Program-made: the position numbers and the translations under genes
Part shown: piece after piece, positions 60,443 through 64,000 of the stretch
Numbering within the stretch: position 1 is the first letter of the stretch
Layout: each line of letters opens with the position of its first letter
Notes under the pieces: model-generated
Told to the model about the DNA's origin: nothing
What the model saw: the letters and a program-made list of their open reading frames with translations, nothing else
The model's database searches: none
DNA from: Flavobacterium limnophilum
GTDB lineage: Bacteria > Bacteroidota > Bacteroidia > Flavobacteriales > Flavobacteriaceae
Assembly: GCF_027111315.2 (NCBI RefSeq)
Contig: NZ_CP114289.2
Location: 4,154,001-4,218,000, forward strand
Direction: 5' to 3'
DNA: 64,000 nucleotides

Positions 60443-60480
60443 CACAAAAAAAGTTTCTCATTCGAGAAACTTTTTTTGTG
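60443..60480. terminator. bidirectional terminator
   Basis: CACAAAAAAAGTTTCTC / GAGAAACTTTTTTTGTG with an ATTC loop, between the convergent beta-CASP and HMA genes. Confidence 0.9.
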
Positions 60481-60500
60481 TTTAAATTTTTTGGAATGTG

Positions 60501-60878
60501 TTACAACTTCATGTTCGAAACCTTGTATGTTTTTCCGTCGGCGGCCGCTTCGACAACCTTAGTTAGTTTTTTAGGAGTTAATATGGTTTTGTCAAAAGAT
60601 ACCGTTGCCAGTTCTTTGTCGAAATCTACCGATGCCGTTTGAACGCCATCCAGTCCATTAAGTTCTTCCTGAATTGTTTTGGCACAACCAATGGCACAAG
60701 TCATTCCTTTTATGTTGAAACTTGCCGTTTGCAGATTTGTGGCGGCAATTTCTTTCTTCACTTTTGGAGTGCTATTTTCGGTTGCTGTATCTGTTGCAGC
60801 TTCGCCCGTTTTTTCTTTACAACCCACAAACAAAAGGCTTGCGAGTGTTATTGCCAATATTGATTTTGAGAAATTCAT
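60501..60878 (-). CDS. HMA-domain lipoprotein with CxxxC metal motif
   Basis: 125 residues. Lipoprotein signal with LLFVGC (Cys 20), a Thr/Glu/Lys linker, then a heavy-metal-associated domain (residues ~52-123): FNIKGMTCAIGCAKTIQEEL, LDGVQTASVDF, KELATVSFD. The metal loop is CAIGC, one residue longer than the usual CxxC of copper chaperones; I recall this variant in Bacteroidota. Probably binds Cu+ or another soft metal in the periplasm. No cation ATPase is adjacent. Confidence 0.88.
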   Translation of the reverse strand: MNFSKSILAITLASLLFVGCKEKTGEAATDTATENSTPKVKKEIAATNLQTASFNIKGMTCAIGCAKTIQEELNGLDGVQTASVDFDKELATVSFDKTILTPKKLTKVVEAAADGKTYKVSNMKL

Positions 60879-60988
60879 TATAATTGGGGTTTTAATAGTT
60901 TAATTGTGTTGTTGTTGAGGACAAAATTAGCAAAAAAAAGCACTGTTAATTCATAAAATAATTACAAATTTGAGCCAAAATTTAGTTT

Positions 60989-61858
60989 ATGGATTCGAAA
61001 CGGCTGAAATGGGTTTATTTGATAACGCTGGCACTTATTTGGGGAAGTTCATTTATTCTCATAAAAAAAGGTTTGGTTGGCTTGACGCCAATGCAACTCG
61101 GATCATTGAGAATCATCTTTGCTGCCATTTTTCTGTTGTTGATAGGGTTTAAAAGTTTAGCAAAAATCCCTCAACATCAATGGAAATACATAGCCTTGAC
61201 GGCAACTTTGGGCACTTTTTTTCCGGCCTATCTTTTTGCGATGGCACAAACCCAAATCGACAGTTCAGTAAGTTCTATTTTAAATTCCTTGACGCCATTA
61301 AACACCTTGATTTTTGGTGTTTTATCTTTTGGATTGACTTTCAGGAGAGCCCAAGTTTTAGGGGTGATTATCGGTTTGGTGGGAACTTTTTTGTTAATTA
61401 TAAACGGAGCCTTGCATCATCCCGAACAAAACTATTATTATGCTATTTTGGTTTTGATTGCTTCTGTTTGTTATGCAATAAACGTGAATTTAATCAAGAA
61501 ATATTTGTCGGATTTGAGTCCGGTGAGCATCACGACAGGAAATTTTTTGGTGCTGCTTTTGCCAGCACTAATCGTTTTGTTTTTCTCCGGTTTTTTTGAG
61601 GTGATTGCCGTTGAAAGTGTTCAGCATTCGGTGCTTTTTGTAATGATTTTAGGGGTGATGGGAACAGGAATCGCCAACATCATTTTCTTCAAGACCATCC
61701 AGATTTCATCGCCTGTTTTTGCCACTTCGGTGACTTATTTGATTCCTGTTGTGGCTTTTGGTTGGGGATTATTGGATAATGAAATGTTGACGCCTGTCCA
61801 GTTTTTGGGAGCTTTCATTATTTTGTTCGGGGTTTATTTGTCGGCAAAGAAGGAGTAG
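60989..61858 (+). CDS. EamA/DMT-superfamily transporter
   Basis: 289 residues, ten membrane helices in two EamA repeats. ITLALIWGSSFILIKKGL with MQLGSLRIIFA opens the first repeat and YYAILVLIASVCYAINVNLI the second; TYLIPVVAFGWGLLDNE closes the helical core. Inner-membrane exporter or permease for metabolites; substrate unknown. Divergent from the HMA gene; a terminator follows. Confidence 0.9.
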   Translation: MDSKRLKWVYLITLALIWGSSFILIKKGLVGLTPMQLGSLRIIFAAIFLLLIGFKSLAKIPQHQWKYIALTATLGTFFPAYLFAMAQTQIDSSVSSILNSLTPLNTLIFGVLSFGLTFRRAQVLGVIIGLVGTFLLIINGALHHPEQNYYYAILVLIASVCYAINVNLIKKYLSDLSPVSITTGNFLVLLLPALIVLFFSGFFEVIAVESVQHSVLFVMILGVMGTGIANIIFFKTIQISSPVFATSVTYLIPVVAFGWGLLDNEMLTPVQFLGAFIILFGVYLSAKKE

Positions 61859-61902
61859 TTGGGTTTCAGATTTCAGATTAAGAATGTTAAACATCTATGT
61901 AT

Positions 61903-61950
61903 AAAAAAACGAAAACCTCTTGATTTCTCAGGAGGTTTTCGTTTTTTTTT
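61903..61950. terminator. bidirectional terminator between EamA and M16 genes
   Basis: AACGAAAACCTC / GAGGTTTTCGTT hairpin with A and T runs on its flanks. Confidence 0.85.
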
Positions 61951-61967
61951 GCTAACTGCTAACTAAT

Positions 61968-64000
61968 TTATTGGAAATCAGCATCGGTAACACCTTCGTT
62001 GATTTTTACGTCGGACATTTTTATGTCCAATTCAAAACCTACATTTTGAACGATGTTGAAAGGGATTTTGACGCCTTTTACAATTCTGTAATCTTTGTAA
62101 TAAGTTGTTGTGGTTACTTTGTTTCCTCCTTGTTCTTGAGTTTTGGAGTCGGCAACTTTTAGACCGGATTTAACATCATAATACAAAGTGGTTTTTCCGT
62201 TTAGGATTACGTAAGCATCATTTCCTTCAAAGGATTCGATTCCAGTTAGAGTAATTCCTGCTTTCTTGGCCAATTGCACTTCTTCAAAAGGAACGGCACT
62301 TGCTTTCATCTCGGCTAAATCGGCGCCTTCAATGTTTTTTCTTTGCCCTTGTTGCACCACATAAGCCCCTTTTTCGTTGACCACTTGTTTCATCAAACTC
62401 ATTGGTCCCATCGCGATTTCCACCATCAATTTGCCTTTGCTATCGACTTTGTTGGTAAAGGTCAAAGGAGACGGCGCTTGCGGAATGGTTGTAGAACCCA
62501 GCATTGAAATTGTTTTTACCGAGGCAACAGCTTTTTCGCCACCAATGGCCTTGATGTAATTATCCAAAACAATTTTGGCGGTTACGCCAGCAGGAACTTC
62601 TTTTTTAAGAACCGGTTTTTCTACTGGATTGCCGTATTTGTCAAAATAAAACATCGGGATTTTTAGACTTTCCAAACCTGGAATCACGTCGGCACCTTTT
62701 CCGGCAATGACGATTCGGGTGTTGTCAATCAAGAAATATTTGTTGGCTGCAGCCTGTATTTGTTCCGGAGTTACGGCATTCAAGCTTTTGATGTAGTTCT
62801 CGTAAAAATCTTCGGGAAGATTTTCTGTCTCGATTCTCAAAGCATATCGCGCCACGGCTTGAGGTTGCTGCACCTGCATTACAAATTTTCCGATGAAAGA
62901 AGCTTTGACGCTGTTAAGTAATTCGTCGCTTACTTTTTCGGTCCTGATTTTTTTGATTTCCTTGATAAATTCCACTACGGCGCTGTCGGTAACCACGTTT
63001 CTTACGGCCGATTTTGATTTTAGTTTGGTTACATATTTTCCGCTACCGATGATGGCATTGGCACCATAAGTCCAACCGTGGGCTTCCCTTAAATTCATGT
63101 TCAAATAGCTGTTGAAGTCACCGCCCAAAATATGGGTTGCCAGTGCAGCCGGAAAAAAGTCGGGGTCGTTCATTTTTAAATTCAAGGTGTTTACCAATGC
63201 AATTTCAGATTGTACGGCATTGGGCATATCCACGAAATTAATTTGTGTGAACGGTACATTTTTTGGCTCGTCATAAGTCAATTTTGGAGTGCTTCTTTTT
63301 TGCCAAGTGCCGAATAATTTTTCTACAAAAGGTTTGATTTTTTTGTATTTTACGTCGCCAATGATTACTAAATAAGCGTTTTCGGGTACAAAATAGTTTT
63401 GATAATTCGCTTGAACATCGGCAAGTGTAACGTTGTTCAAGGTTTCTACGGTTACAAATTCCCCGGAAGGATGGCTTTTGCCAAAAGCTAAAGCATCAAC
63501 AACTCTATCTGCAATGGCAGGAACGCTTTTTTCTTCGGCTTTCAGGCCTTCAAGCATTTTGGCTTTTTCCTTGTCAAATTCTACTTGGGTAAAGTTGGGG
63601 TTCAAGGCGCCATCAGCCATCAATTCCAGGATACGGTCGGCATATTTGGAAAGGGCGCTTGCATAAGCTCCATTGGAACTAAAGTTGACGCTGGCACCAA
63701 AAAAGTCGATTTCTTCGTTAAAAATGTCTTTGGTTATTTTTTTGGAACCGTTTCCAATTAAACTACTGGTTAATTCATCGACACCTTTTATTTTGCCTTC
63801 TGCAAAAGGAGCATTGTCCAGAGTAAGATTGTAGGTTACTCGCGGTAATTTATGGTCTTCGACAACCATCACTTTCAAGCCATTTGCCAAAATAAAGGTT
63901 TGCGGTTTCTTGATGTTTACCACCGGGGCTTTGCCGGGTTTGGGTTGCGGACGGTCTTGTGCTTGCATAATTCCGGTTAAGAACAAAATGAATAATAATA
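61968..64000 (-). CDS. M16-family non-catalytic subunit with LolA-like domain (5' end outside window)
   Basis: At least 676 residues; the frame stays open to the right edge and its first visible residues (LLFILFLTGIMQAQD) are a signal peptide, so the true start is beyond base 64000. Two M16 halves span ~25-450 (TFILANGLKVMVVEDHKLP; LREAHGWTYGANAI). The HxxEH zinc motif is absent: the expected position reads GVDELTSSLIGNGS. It should therefore be the inactive partner of a catalytic M16 subunit, usually encoded just upstream. Residues ~470-676 resemble a LolA/outer-membrane-lipoprotein-sorting fold (YIKAIGGEKAVASVKTISM). Confidence 0.88.
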   Translation of the reverse strand, partial: LLFILFLTGIMQAQDRPQPKPGKAPVVNIKKPQTFILANGLKVMVVEDHKLPRVTYNLTLDNAPFAEGKIKGVDELTSSLIGNGSKKITKDIFNEEIDFFGASVNFSSNGAYASALSKYADRILELMADGALNPNFTQVEFDKEKAKMLEGLKAEEKSVPAIADRVVDALAFGKSHPSGEFVTVETLNNVTLADVQANYQNYFVPENAYLVIIGDVKYKKIKPFVEKLFGTWQKRSTPKLTYDEPKNVPFTQINFVDMPNAVQSEIALVNTLNLKMNDPDFFPAALATHILGGDFNSYLNMNLREAHGWTYGANAIIGSGKYVTKLKSKSAVRNVVTDSAVVEFIKEIKKIRTEKVSDELLNSVKASFIGKFVMQVQQPQAVARYALRIETENLPEDFYENYIKSLNAVTPEQIQAAANKYFLIDNTRIVIAGKGADVIPGLESLKIPMFYFDKYGNPVEKPVLKKEVPAGVTAKIVLDNYIKAIGGEKAVASVKTISMLGSTTIPQAPSPLTFTNKVDSKGKLMVEIAMGPMSLMKQVVNEKGAYVVQQGQRKNIEGADLAEMKASAVPFEEVQLAKKAGITLTGIESFEGNDAYVILNGKTTLYYDVKSGLKVADSKTQEQGGNKVTTTTYYKDYRIVKGVKIPFNIVQNVGFELDIKMSDVKINEGVTDADFQ

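Overview
The window reads as a chromosomal segment of a Flavobacterium-like member of the Bacteroidota. Four things support this: many start sites carry the Bacteroidota promoter signature TAnnTTTG (with TTG 16-22 bases upstream in several cases); short lipoproteins have SC/GC lipoboxes; DnaE has an N-terminal proofreading exonuclease domain; and S16 has a long Ala/Glu-rich tail. The species cannot be named from the sequence. I see no prophage, complete insertion sequence, CRISPR array or rRNA operon. Two tRNA genes are present: Asp (GTC) and Leu (TAG).

Layout. 0-3 kb: the end of a NifU-like protein, two tandem 2Fe-2S ferredoxins, a DUF3050 protein and a glutaryl-CoA-dehydrogenase-type acyl-CoA dehydrogenase. 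3-6 kb: a LamB-like porin bracketed by two copies of the gcdH 5' region, then a very AT-rich two-gene island (HEPN-like protein plus three-helix membrane protein). 5.8-9 kb: trmN6, rimM, rpsP, a DUF6252 lipoprotein and an RRM protein. 9-14 kb: leucine operon leuC-leuD-leuA-leuB on the minus strand. 14.5-19 kb: dnaE. 19-24 kb: an AAA/DUF4143 ATPase behind a promoter-bearing tandem repeat, and three genes that fit oxidative L-fucose catabolism. 24-29 kb: thioredoxin, a DUF58 protein, tRNA-Asp, a DUF456 protein, a TonB-C-like lipoprotein, a GT2 glycosyltransferase and a YbhN-like flippase-type protein. 29-38.6 kb: a minus-strand pectin/rhamnogalacturonan cluster (PL10 and PL11 lyases, a (alpha/alpha)6 glycosidase candidate and a giant DUF4450 protein) without SusC/SusD. 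38.9-42 kb: ruvC, hemW and small genes. 42.5-46 kb: FadL-type porin, sulfide:quinone-oxidoreductase-like flavoprotein, TusE/DsrC and DsrE2. 47.4-52.4 kb: TonB-dependent receptor, metallophosphatase and beta-propeller phytase. 52.5-64 kb: DUF423, saccharopine-dehydrogenase-like protein, BlaI/BlaR1 pair, M20 peptidase, tRNA-Leu, LOG-family protein, beta-CASP hydrolase, HMA lipoprotein, EamA transporter and a non-catalytic M16 subunit that runs off the right edge.

How parts work together. The least ordinary block is the sulfur module at 42.5-46 kb. Near-identical Crp/Fnr-like palindromes (core AACAATTGTTAC) stand before fadL and before the SQR-like gene, and neither start region has a good consensus promoter, which suggests one activator-dependent regulon for uptake, oxidation and relay of reduced sulfur. 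The phytase block looks like an import-linked phosphate scavenging unit. The BlaI operator overlaps the blaI promoter, as expected for autorepression. Several starts were set from promoter position: where the longest frame began upstream of the inferred transcription start, the next ATG was chosen.

Repeats are common between genes: a perfect 17-bp-arm palindrome, a CCCTCTCC/GGGGTGAGG element (two copies, one coding), a CTGAAAACTG-type element (three copies, one inside a glycosyltransferase gene) and a 32-bp tandem array. Family assignments are from recognition of motifs; no search was run.
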